DNA of 18,117 bases from contig DBFQ01000055.1 in the NCBI GenBank assembly GCA_002294665.1, positions 1-18,117 on the forward strand, written 5' to 3'. A program made the translations under genes and the position numbers. This document shows positions 8,554 to 16,176 of this stretch, piece by piece. The notes below the pieces were generated by a model that saw only the letters and a list, made by a program, of their open reading frames with translations, was not told the origin of the DNA and did no database searches. This stretch comes from Candidatus Aminicenantes bacterium UBA876 (GTDB taxonomy: Bacteria; Acidobacteriota; Aminicenantia; UBA2199). Numbering within the stretch: the first letter of the stretch is position 1; each line of letters opens with the position of its first letter.

Positions 8554-9360
8554 ATGATTCGTCAACCCGCGGTTGCCGGCATGTTTTATCCGGGTGACGG
8601 CGCTGAACTCTTACGTGAAGTGAAGTCATTGATTCCTCCGGACGCTGAGCCTGTGAAGGCGCTGGGAATCGTGGCTCCCCATGCCGGCTACGTTTACTCC
8701 GGCGCATGTGCGGGCAAGGCCTGGGCGGGGGTGACGCCCCGGGACACCGTGGTTGTGCTGGGCGTCAATCACCGTGGAAGCGGAGCTCCGCTGGCGGTGG
8801 ATGATCATGAAGCCTGGCGTACACCGCTCGGCGATGTGATGGTGGATCTGGAACTGGCTCACCTGTTGACCCGGGAAGCCCCGGATTTTCGCCTGGACGG
8901 TCACGCATCTCTCAGCGAACACTCGCTGGAAGTCCATCTGCCCTTTATCCAGGTGGTTGCCCCGCAAGCAGCCATTTTGCCGATTACCCTGGGCGCTGTT
9001 GACCTGGAGACCGCCCTGGAAGCCGGGCGAATGCTGACGCGGACCCTGCTTTCCAGGCGTCCCGGACTGCTCCTGCTGGCTTCCACGGATATGAGCCATT
9101 ATATTTCCGCAAAAGCGGCGGAAAGCCGGGATCGATACGCCATTGATCGAATACTGAGGCTGGATCCGGAGGGATTGCTCCATGAAGTGGTCTCACGTCG
9201 CATCTCCATGTGCGGAGTGATCCCCGCGGTGCTTTTGCTGGCCGCCGCCCGGGAAGCCGGTGTGACCCGTGTGGAGCAAACCTGTTACACTCATTCCGGC
9301 GCAGTCACCGGTGATGATTCCGAAGTGGTGGCCTACTGGAGCGGTCGCATTTTGTATTGA
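8554..9360 (+). CDS. Memo-family protein (AmmeMemoRadiSam system protein B)
   Basis: This 268-aa protein belongs to the Memo family, related to extradiol dioxygenases and widespread in bacteria and archaea with unclear function. It opens with IRQPAVAGMFYPGD, the family's signature start. APHAGYVYSG (41-50, His43), VNHRG (71-75, His73), LSEHSLEVHLPF (120-131), ASTDMSHY (176-183) and CGVIPAVLL (220-228) follow. His43, His73 and Cys220 are candidate metal ligands by comparison with human MEMO1, which is inference. An ATG at 8548 abuts the SD, so the ATG at 8554, 6 nt after AGAGG (8543-8547), is preferred. The AMMECR1 and radical-SAM partners of the three-part cluster are not in the window. Confidence 0.9.
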   Translation: MIRQPAVAGMFYPGDGAELLREVKSLIPPDAEPVKALGIVAPHAGYVYSGACAGKAWAGVTPRDTVVVLGVNHRGSGAPLAVDDHEAWRTPLGDVMVDLELAHLLTREAPDFRLDGHASLSEHSLEVHLPFIQVVAPQAAILPITLGAVDLETALEAGRMLTRTLLSRRPGLLLLASTDMSHYISAKAAESRDRYAIDRILRLDPEGLLHEVVSRRISMCGVIPAVLLLAAAREAGVTRVEQTCYTHSGAVTGDDSEVVAYWSGRILY

Positions 9361-9363
9361 ATC

Positions 9364-10320
9364 ATGTCCAAGCGCCTGGCTTTTGAACGCTATCTGTGGG
9401 TGCATAACCGCTTGAAGCGTGGCGGCCGCATGTCGCTGTCGGATTTCATGGCGGCGTTTGAAATCTCGCGTCGCCAGGCGGCGCGTGACATCGAGTTCAT
9501 GCGCGATTTCTTCCGCGCGCCCATTGCATATTCAGCGCTCGACAGGGGATATGTCTACGCGGATGATACTTTTGAGCTTCCGGGATTGTGGATCTCTGAA
9601 GAGGAACTCGTGGCTCTGCTGGTGACCAAGCGCCTGGCCACGGTGATCCCGGATGAGAGCGCCCGCACCAGGGTGTTTCGCTTTTTCGACCAGGTGAACG
9701 CCCGCACCGGCCTGGACATGCGGGAACTGGAGAATCGTATCTCGCTCAAGAACACCCGGGTTGACCGCGTGCGCGGAGGCGTGTTCTCCACCGTGGTGTA
9801 CGCCATGGGCCGGCGCCGCAAATTGTGTCTGCGTTACCGCTCACCCTGGGTCGGCAAGGAAACCGAACGACTGGTGGCTCCCCTGCACCTGCTGCTCTAC
9901 ATGGGAAACTGGCATTTGCTCGGTTATTGCGAGACCCGCCGGGGGGTCAGGGATTTTGTGCTTTCGCGGATTGTTTCGCTGGAGCTGACCGATCAATCCA
10001 TCAGCGATGAACAATGGCGGATCCCCATCGCCGCGCAACTCGAGCGCAATTACGGCATTTTTTTTGACGGCCCTCCCGTCGCGGTGCGCCTGCGGTTTTT
10101 CCCCCGGGCGGCGGCCCTGGTGCGGGATCAGGTCTGGTATCCCGGCCAGCAGCTTACGGAAAGCCGCGATGGGTCGATTGACCTCTCTTTCCCCGTGGCT
10201 GATTTTCGCGAAATCGCCGGTGATGTCTTGCGTTTCGGCGCCGATGTCGAAGTGATCGCTCCGGCTGAACTGCGTGACCTGGTGGCAAAAACCGCGGCGG
10301 CAATCGCAAAAAAATATTGA
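9364..10320 (+). CDS. WYL-domain transcriptional regulator
   Basis: This 318-aa protein has the architecture of YafY-type regulators. It has an N-terminal winged helix-turn-helix (about 1-65, with SDFMAAFEISRRQAARDIEFM), a linker, a WYL ligand-sensing domain (about 140-210), and a C-terminal WCX-like part (about 235-318). The WYL core reads LLLYMGNWHLLGYCETRRGVRDF (about 176-198), so the motif itself is W-H-L. WYL domains bind nucleic-acid or nucleotide ligands in several characterised proteins; the ligand here is unknown. The ATG lies 3 nt after the Memo stop with no clear SD, suggesting coupling to it. It is the last gene of the + strand operon. What it regulates cannot be read from the sequence. 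Confidence 0.88.
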   Translation: MSKRLAFERYLWVHNRLKRGGRMSLSDFMAAFEISRRQAARDIEFMRDFFRAPIAYSALDRGYVYADDTFELPGLWISEEELVALLVTKRLATVIPDESARTRVFRFFDQVNARTGLDMRELENRISLKNTRVDRVRGGVFSTVVYAMGRRRKLCLRYRSPWVGKETERLVAPLHLLLYMGNWHLLGYCETRRGVRDFVLSRIVSLELTDQSISDEQWRIPIAAQLERNYGIFFDGPPVAVRLRFFPRAAALVRDQVWYPGQQLTESRDGSIDLSFPVADFREIAGDVLRFGADVEVIAPAELRDLVAKTAAAIAKKY

Positions 10321-10369
10321 TCCCCAACTGCGGCTGCCCGGAGGCGGTCACAGTGAGGCACCCCGACAT

Positions 10370-10466
10370 TTTCAACTTTTCCCCACTCTCCACTTTCCGA
10401 CTCTTCAACTCCCCAACTCCCCAACTTTTCAACTTTCCAACCATCCAACTCTCCAACTCTCCAACT
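10370..10466. repeat. Octamer tandem array, consensus YYCCAACT
   Basis: Nine consecutive 8-nt units fill 10395-10466: TTCCGACT, CTTCAACT, CCCCAACT twice, TTTCAACT, TTCCAACC, ATCCAACT and CTCCAACT twice. Before them lie two 7-nt versions (10381-10394) and one octamer at 10370-10377. Read on the other strand, the consensus is AGTTGGRR. The array has no spacers and the units are far too short for CRISPR. The same AGTTG-type words recur as heptamers at 17886-17913. It sits downstream of the WYL gene, outside any gene. Confidence 0.85.
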
Positions 10467-10618
10467 TCACATTTTCAAACTCAATGAATAATGACCAACA
10501 AACCGCGTAATAAAAAAGAGAGTTTGTAATCAAGTGAAAAAGAAGGGGTAATTTTCAACATTTGTACTTAATTTTTTTGTTTTAATGAAATTTCAGAATT
10601 CTCTTGAACAATAAAATG

Positions 10619-10647
10619 TAGACAGTCGTTTTGAATCTAAATATAGT
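10619..10647 (+). promoter_or_regulatory. Sigma70-like promoter for the 131-aa protein
   Basis: TAGACA (10619-10624) and TATAGT (10642-10647) each match the consensus -35 and -10 boxes at five of six bases, with an ideal 17-nt spacer. The region is AT-rich. Transcription would start near 10654, giving a leader of about 24 nt before the ATG at 10678. Confidence 0.6.
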
Positions 10648-10677
10648 AATTAAATATGAATAAATTGCGAGGTGAAA

Positions 10678-11073
10678 ATGAAAAACTGGAAAAAGATAGT
10701 TGATGAAGCCCAGATGAACCGTAACGCGCGTACGCGTAAGGGCGGAAATACCCTGAGCATCACCAAGTCGGGCAGCCTCACCCTGTCATCGGCCCTGCGT
10801 GGCCACCTGCTGACCGGCAATCCCGAAATTACCCACGCCCGGCCGGGATACCACCCCGGTGAGAAGCTCCTCATGGTCGAGTTTCTCACCAATGGCAGGT
10901 TGGATGGCGCCCGCAAGATTTCCAACCTGAAAACCGGCAAGGGAACTTCGGCTTTGATGATCAAGTCTTTCCTCAACCAGGTCGGCCTGGACGCGAAGAA
11001 AGTGGCCGGACGCTACCCGGCGGAGCCCATCAGGGAACTGGACGGCGAATGGTGGTATTGCAAATTGAAGTAG
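10678..11073 (+). CDS. Conserved-looking protein of unknown function
   Basis: This is a 131-aa basic, soluble protein with no signal peptide or membrane segment. It has three visible parts. A lysine/arginine-rich start (1-22) is followed by TLSITKSGSLTLSSALRGHLL (about 25-45), loosely like the strand-helix of AbrB-type DNA-binding folds. The C-terminal half has GARKISNLKTGKGTSALMIKSFL (77-99), GRYPAEP (111-117) and LDGEWWYCKLK (121-131). I recall uncharacterised bacterial proteins with similar ARK and RYP blocks, but cannot name the family or test this. GAGGTG at 10669-10674 precedes the ATG; a GTG at 10672 would lie inside that SD. It has its own promoter and converges on the carboxylase gene with a 17-nt gap. 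Confidence 0.75.
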   Translation: MKNWKKIVDEAQMNRNARTRKGGNTLSITKSGSLTLSSALRGHLLTGNPEITHARPGYHPGEKLLMVEFLTNGRLDGARKISNLKTGKGTSALMIKSFLNQVGLDAKKVAGRYPAEPIRELDGEWWYCKLK

Positions 11074-11090
11074 TTGCCGGATCCTGACGC

Positions 11091-14000
11091 TCATTTTTCC
11101 AGCGGTCGGATAATGAAAAGCAGGTCGCCGCTGTTGACCGGTTGTCCGGAGGAGATGTTGATTCGTTCCACCCGGTAACGATTTGCGGGTGAATAGATTG
11201 TGGCGGTTTCGCTGTTGAACCCGGCCAGGGTGATCTGGGTAAACTGCTTCATGGCTTCCAGTAAGCACAGCGTCTGATTCACGTCCACCATGTCTCCCAC
11301 CTGAATAAACGCCGGTTCATTGGGAGAGGGAGTCAGGTAAAAGACCCCGGTGGAGGGGCTGAGGACTTTCAAGTCGTGCGAATCCGGTATCTGCAACGCA
11401 ATTTTTCGGTTCGAAGCCGTGCCGGCCTCGGCTTCGCTCTCCCGGATCAAATCCAGGGCGTCTATCCGGTTGCTGAAATGTTCGAGGAAACCCGTGGTGA
11501 AATCGCCTTTCCGAAAATCCGGATCGGCCAGGATGCGGCGCAACAGGGGAATATTGGTGAGGATTCCCTGAATATCCACCTCTTCCAGCCAATTCAGCAT
11601 GCGCTTGATGGCCTGTTCGCGGCTTCCGCCCTGCGCGATGGCCTGGGCAATCAGGCTGTCGTAATAGGGAGAGATCGTCCGGCCTTCCGCGGCTATGGTG
11701 ATGATTCTTATTCCCCGCTTTTCCGGCAAACGGCAACTCGTGATGGTTCCCGGTGCGGGGAAAAAAGTCATGCGGCCGTCCGCGTCCATTTGCGGTTTTT
11801 CCGCGTTGATGCGGACCTCGATGGCATGTAATTGCTTTTTTACAGGCACGTCACCCAGCCGCTTCCCTTCGGCGATGTGGAATTGGGCGTCTACGATATC
11901 GATGCCGCTGACGACTTCAGTGACCGGGTGTTCGACCTGGAGGCGGGTATTCATCTCCATGAAATAGATGGCCGGCCCGTCCAGGTCGAGAATGAACTCC
12001 ACCGTACCCACCCCCACATAATCGATTGCCTCGCACAGTCGGGTTGCGGCTTCCCGCGCGGTCCGCTCCAGTTCCCCGTTGAGCAGGGTGGAGGCGGATT
12101 CCTCAATCAGTTTCTGGTTGTTCCGCTGCACCGAACAATCACGGATTCCGGGTATCACAAGCTTGCCATGGCGGTCACGCATGACCTGGACTTCCACGTG
12201 GCGCAGCCGGGTGATAAATTTTTCCAGGTAGATGTCACCGTTGCCGAAAGCGTTCTCGGCTTCCGTTGTGATCTGCATGAATGCCTGGTGAATGGCATCC
12301 GGATCGCGGACCACGCGGATGCCTTTTCCACCCCCGCCATGTACCGCTTTCAGCAGAACCGGATAGCCGATCTCCAGCGCCAGGCGAGCGGCGTGCGCTG
12401 AATCCGCAAGAATTCCGTGGCTGCCGGGAACAACCGGTACTCCGTGTCTGAGCGCTGTCTGGATGGCGTTGGATTTATTGCCCATGGCTTCCATGCTTTC
12501 CACAGGAGGTCCGATGAAGTTGAGGTTGTATTTCAGGCAGAGCCTGGCGAAATCGGCGTTTTCGGACAGGAACCCGATACCCGGGTGCAGTGCGTCTGCC
12601 TGTTCCATCCTTGCTACACGCAGAATGCTGAGAGCGTTAAGGTAGCTTTCTCCGGGGGTATTCCCGCCGATACAGACCAGCCGGTCCGCATCGGACAGCA
12701 TGGTTGCGGGTAGAGAATCCATGTCCGGATCGGATTGGACCAGGACCACCTGAAGATTGCGATGCCGGGCCAGCTCGATCAGCCTGACGGCTGTACATCC
12801 GCGTGCGTGTAAAAGCACCCGCCGGATGGGACGGTACAGCGGACGCAACGGCTCTGGAGTACAGGCTTGCCCGGCTTGTTCGTGCGGTTCGATATCGCGA
12901 AGAATGGAGGATATCACTTCTTCCACGCCTGCCTGGGGGATAGGGATTTCCGGGTCGATTGCCCGCAGACGCTCATCCAGGTCCGGAGCGAAAGCATGGC
13001 TGACCAGTCCGGACATGGACCCGGGAACGCGGGACAGGTAGTTTGACAGCGTGGAGTGGGCGGGCAGGTGGGATGGAACCACGATCTGGCCGGCAAAAGG
13101 CATGTTGGTGCCTGAAAAATACCAGGAGTGCACCAGGGGATGGGTGACGAATCCGGCTTGGGCGCCTCCGGTGCAGTCTCCGAAACCGAAGATGATGACC
13201 GGAAGGTCATGGTCCCGGACAAAACGCGTGATCAGGGCATTGACGACGGCCATTGGGAACAGGCCGCCGGCTCCTTCCTTGGTTTGCATGCCTCCCGAGC
13301 TCACGAATCCGATCAGCGGTAAATGCTGCCGGGCGCAATGGGTCAGCAGGCGGCACAGTTTTTCCGTTGCGGCCATGTCAAATGCACCGGCCTGGAACTC
13401 CAGGTTGGACACCAGAACGCCCACGCGGCAGTCCAGATCCGGTCCGGAAAACCGCGCCAACCCGGTCACGGCGCCGCAAGGCGGGATTTTTTTGTTAAGA
13501 GCATCTTCAATGGACGCGCGAAACCCAGGGAACCCCCGGGGATCGGCAGTCATGACATTGGCATCCATCTCATGGAATTCGGTAAAGAATCGGTCAATCA
13601 CCCGCTGGACCGGTATCCTGCCCTTTTTTTTGTATTCCTCCAGGACTTCCTGGATCAACAAGTCGCGGTACGCTACGGCCAGGCGGTTCCAGAAGTCTTT
13701 TTTGGGGCCGATGCGCCGGGGATTGATACGCCCGGTATAAGAGCCGGGATGGGTTTCCGCGCGGAAATGCTGGGGAAGCAGGCGGCAGAAAATATCCGTG
13801 ATCACCACGAAAAGGGTTTCCGATATACGTGGGTATACACCGCTTTTCCATTCCTCCAGGGGGGCGAGCAATTGGTAACGACGGGGATAATCCGCCAGGC
13901 GCTTCAACCAGGTCCGGATGTGCTCCCTCACTCCTGCGGTGTCTCCCATGGCCACGACCAGGTCTGGATCGCTGTTGCTTAAGCCGGCATGTGCGGATTC

Positions 14001-15974
14001 AATGGCATTCTCCAGCAGCTCTTCCAGGATGTTTTCCGCAAGCACCCAGGTGTGGTGAGCCGCGTCCGCCACCCGCGGTAATTGAATCACGAACTGATCG
14101 TATACCAGTCCGAAAACCATCAGGTTCTGGATTTCCCGAATGAATCCCGGCAGCAGACCGGGGTCCAGCATAACGTCAAGCACCGTGGCCTCAGACGGAG
14201 GAATATCCCCGGGGTGTTCCCGCGCGGCACGCAGCATGGAGGGAAACGCTTCTTCCAGCAAGCGGCGGTTGCGTTGATGGGAGCCTTCTTTAGAATCCAT
14301 GTTGTCAAACCCGGTTGATGCGACCGGGGTTGTGTCAGCCAGGGTGAGGTTCAACTCGGTTGTCAATACCCGGCGCAAGTGTTGCCGGGCTCCGGGATCA
14401 CCTGCGGCCATGATGAAAACCTGCCGGGCTTCTGGAGACAGCCGCTCTTTGATTTTCTTCGCGAGGGGGTGTGATCCGGAAAGGATGATGCGCGCCATCC
14501 CGGCCGGGTCTGAAATGTCGTCAGCGGAAAAAAGCCATCCGGTCTGCTGCGGCGATTGCAAAGCATGAAGCAGTAGCCGGAAGTTCTCATGCGCATCGGC
14601 CTTCCAGTGGTTGAGTAAAGAGAATCCCACCAGGAGCTGAAGCTGATCCCGAGACCATTCCAGATTGGGGCCGGCATCGCCCATCAGCATGTTGTGCAGT
14701 CGACCCCGTTGTCGTTGCATGTTTTCGGACCAGTAACGGTAGCTCTTCAAGGCCCGGAGCAGGCGGTCGTCCCAGGCGATGCGATCAGGATCCTGCAGCC
14801 AGGTCTGGAAGATTACATTCCGCTGTGGCGGCTGCCGCCGGGGGATGCTTCCCCCAGGTGTTGGCGGAGAATACGCCAGGCGTCCGTACTGCTCCATCGT
14901 GGTGGATCGGATTCGCGAGCGCAGGTTCAGGTAACGCTGGTAGCGACAGGCGGCGCCAAACACATTCAGGTGTTCTCCCGGCCCCGGAGCGGTCTGAAAC
15001 AAGCCGTGCTTCTTCAAGATCTGCAGTCGCGGAGATGGATCGATCAATCGCAACACGCTGCGACGGTAGTGGGCAAAGATCTCAGGCGTGCGCCGCACGA
15101 AATCAAGGTTCCCCTTCTCGATGCACTCCACGGCCGTGGTGAGCGCAGATTTCAGGTTGTCCAGCTTGGCCTGATTCTCTCCGGGGATAAAATCGATAAT
15201 GCCGTCTATGATAGCCTGAGAAAAGAGCTCCACGGCGGAAACGCCCACGAATCGGGCACATTCCTGCCAGGAAAGATTGAGCTTGCGCGCGATACTTGCC
15301 AGCCCGGATGGATGGATGGTGTTGAACACTCCGTCTCTTACGCTGAGCAGAAGATTGGCCGCCGCCAGTGGAATGGCTCCACCTGAATAACCGTTCCCCA
15401 GGATGATCGCCACCGTGGGCACATCAATGTTCACCATTTCTGCGATCAGGCGTGAAATCTGGTGAGCCTGGTTATTGCGGTTGGCTGTTTCTCCGGCATC
15501 CGCCCCGGGGGTGTCGATAAAGGTGATGATCGGTATGCCCAGGTTGGCGAATTCCCGCGCATGAAATGCGGCGGCTTCATGGTGTTCCGGCATCCAGACC
15601 CCGTTGGCGACGGTTCTTTCCTGGGCGATAATGCCGATACGCCGCCGGCGTGAGCTGAAATCCATTTCCATTTCAACTACCGCCAGTGGTCCCATGAGTA
15701 CTTTGCGCAGGGTGTCCCCCCCCAGGCGGCGGATCACCGCCATGGCGCCGGGCCTTGATGGTTCTCCGGCCGGTTGCACCGTGCGCGCGATGTAGTCGTT
15801 CAGGTCCAGCTTTTCCAACTCTTTCAGAAGGGTTTCAATCACGGCGGGAGAAAGCAAGCCGCGTACCCGCCGGTGGAGGGTGCGGTGGTCCGAGGGGGGG
15901 AACAGGGCCAAATCGCGGCACATTTGCTCGACTTTCAGGTACATGCGGTCGTGCGAGGTCTGGTCAGGATTCAT
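11091..15974 (-). CDS. Giant single-chain acyl/acetyl-CoA carboxylase
   Basis: This 1627-aa protein appears to hold all acetyl-CoA carboxylase activities: ATP-dependent carboxylation of biotin, then transfer to an acyl-CoA to give malonyl-CoA or a homologue. In order: AccA-like CT-alpha (about 77-290; TPGA 155-158, GNGYSGGA 193-200); a region of about 540 residues I cannot assign (292-832); AccD-like CT-beta (about 842-1027; SGGMQ 893-897, DCTGGA 933-938, FAGQ 960-963) without AccD's Cys4 zinc finger; biotin carboxylase (about 1047-1502; LHPGIGFLSEN, HGGGGKG, MNTRLQVEHPVTE); and a biotin carrier domain with EAMK (Lys1576) and an AccB-type thumb. Familiar fusions run BC-BCCP-CTbeta-CTalpha. 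A TTG at 15998 is in frame, but GGAGG (15980-15984) sits 5 nt before the ATG at 15974. The acyl-CoA substrate is not determinable. Confidence 0.9.
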   Translation of the reverse strand: MNPDQTSHDRMYLKVEQMCRDLALFPPSDHRTLHRRVRGLLSPAVIETLLKELEKLDLNDYIARTVQPAGEPSRPGAMAVIRRLGGDTLRKVLMGPLAVVEMEMDFSSRRRRIGIIAQERTVANGVWMPEHHEAAAFHAREFANLGIPIITFIDTPGADAGETANRNNQAHQISRLIAEMVNIDVPTVAIILGNGYSGGAIPLAAANLLLSVRDGVFNTIHPSGLASIARKLNLSWQECARFVGVSAVELFSQAIIDGIIDFIPGENQAKLDNLKSALTTAVECIEKGNLDFVRRTPEIFAHYRRSVLRLIDPSPRLQILKKHGLFQTAPGPGEHLNVFGAACRYQRYLNLRSRIRSTTMEQYGRLAYSPPTPGGSIPRRQPPQRNVIFQTWLQDPDRIAWDDRLLRALKSYRYWSENMQRQRGRLHNMLMGDAGPNLEWSRDQLQLLVGFSLLNHWKADAHENFRLLLHALQSPQQTGWLFSADDISDPAGMARIILSGSHPLAKKIKERLSPEARQVFIMAAGDPGARQHLRRVLTTELNLTLADTTPVASTGFDNMDSKEGSHQRNRRLLEEAFPSMLRAAREHPGDIPPSEATVLDVMLDPGLLPGFIREIQNLMVFGLVYDQFVIQLPRVADAAHHTWVLAENILEELLENAIESAHAGLSNSDPDLVVAMGDTAGVREHIRTWLKRLADYPRRYQLLAPLEEWKSGVYPRISETLFVVITDIFCRLLPQHFRAETHPGSYTGRINPRRIGPKKDFWNRLAVAYRDLLIQEVLEEYKKKGRIPVQRVIDRFFTEFHEMDANVMTADPRGFPGFRASIEDALNKKIPPCGAVTGLARFSGPDLDCRVGVLVSNLEFQAGAFDMAATEKLCRLLTHCARQHLPLIGFVSSGGMQTKEGAGGLFPMAVVNALITRFVRDHDLPVIIFGFGDCTGGAQAGFVTHPLVHSWYFSGTNMPFAGQIVVPSHLPAHSTLSNYLSRVPGSMSGLVSHAFAPDLDERLRAIDPEIPIPQAGVEEVISSILRDIEPHEQAGQACTPEPLRPLYRPIRRVLLHARGCTAVRLIELARHRNLQVVLVQSDPDMDSLPATMLSDADRLVCIGGNTPGESYLNALSILRVARMEQADALHPGIGFLSENADFARLCLKYNLNFIGPPVESMEAMGNKSNAIQTALRHGVPVVPGSHGILADSAHAARLALEIGYPVLLKAVHGGGGKGIRVVRDPDAIHQAFMQITTEAENAFGNGDIYLEKFITRLRHVEVQVMRDRHGKLVIPGIRDCSVQRNNQKLIEESASTLLNGELERTAREAATRLCEAIDYVGVGTVEFILDLDGPAIYFMEMNTRLQVEHPVTEVVSGIDIVDAQFHIAEGKRLGDVPVKKQLHAIEVRINAEKPQMDADGRMTFFPAPGTITSCRLPEKRGIRIITIAAEGRTISPYYDSLIAQAIAQGGSREQAIKRMLNWLEEVDIQGILTNIPLLRRILADPDFRKGDFTTGFLEHFSNRIDALDLIRESEAEAGTASNRKIALQIPDSHDLKVLSPSTGVFYLTPSPNEPAFIQVGDMVDVNQTLCLLEAMKQFTQITLAGFNSETATIYSPANRYRVERINISSGQPVNSGDLLFIIRPLEK

Positions 15975-16081
15975 GATTGCCTCCGGGATCGGCGCCAAAA
16001 AGCTCAGTCACCGGCCTGGTCATTGCCGGATCGGAAGATCTGCTCCCTGGGGTGGGCGGCAGGGGTTTTACCGAAAAATAA

Positions 16082-16110
16082 ATTTTCAATCAAATTCAGC
16101 GGAATGTCAA
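16082..16110 (-). promoter_or_regulatory. Sigma70-like promoter for the carboxylase gene
   Basis: On the minus strand a perfect TTGACA (16105-16110) is followed after 17 nt by GAAAAT (16082-16087), which matches four of six bases of the -10 consensus in an AT-rich setting. Transcription would start near 16075, about 100 nt before the ATG at 15974. It lies in the 202-nt gap between the carboxylase and the upstream lyase gene, so the carboxylase is probably transcribed separately. Confidence 0.6.
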
Positions 16111-16176
16111 GAGCGGAGATGTGCTTTTCCGAGGCGCGGCTGGCTGGAACTCAAATAGTTCTGAAAAAAAGAGGCG

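Larger units (their letters stand above)
10321..10677. other. Intergenic region with repeats and AT-rich leader
   Basis: This 357-nt stretch has no supportable gene. Its first part is GC-rich, without a clear hairpin plus U-run terminator. A pyrimidine-rich short-unit repeat array (10370-10466) follows. From about 10490 it turns strongly AT-rich, with runs of A and T, and ends in a likely promoter for the next gene. The base composition of the last 180 nt is very different from the flanking genes. Confidence 0.8.

Noticed and set aside
10370..10466. CRISPR array
   Set aside because: Units are 7-8 nt, contiguous and without unique spacers, and no cas gene is present.
11091..15974. Artificial fusion of separate acc genes by a missed stop or frameshift
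   Set aside because: The frame is continuous, with domain-like sequence on both sides of every junction, one clear SD at the start, and no internal SD-ATG at domain borders that I could support.
16147..16161. Terminator at GAACT-CAAAT-AGTTC after the lyase gene
   Set aside because: The stem is 5 bp and AT-rich. On the minus strand the T-run comes before the hairpin, not after it, and on the plus strand it is followed by A residues.
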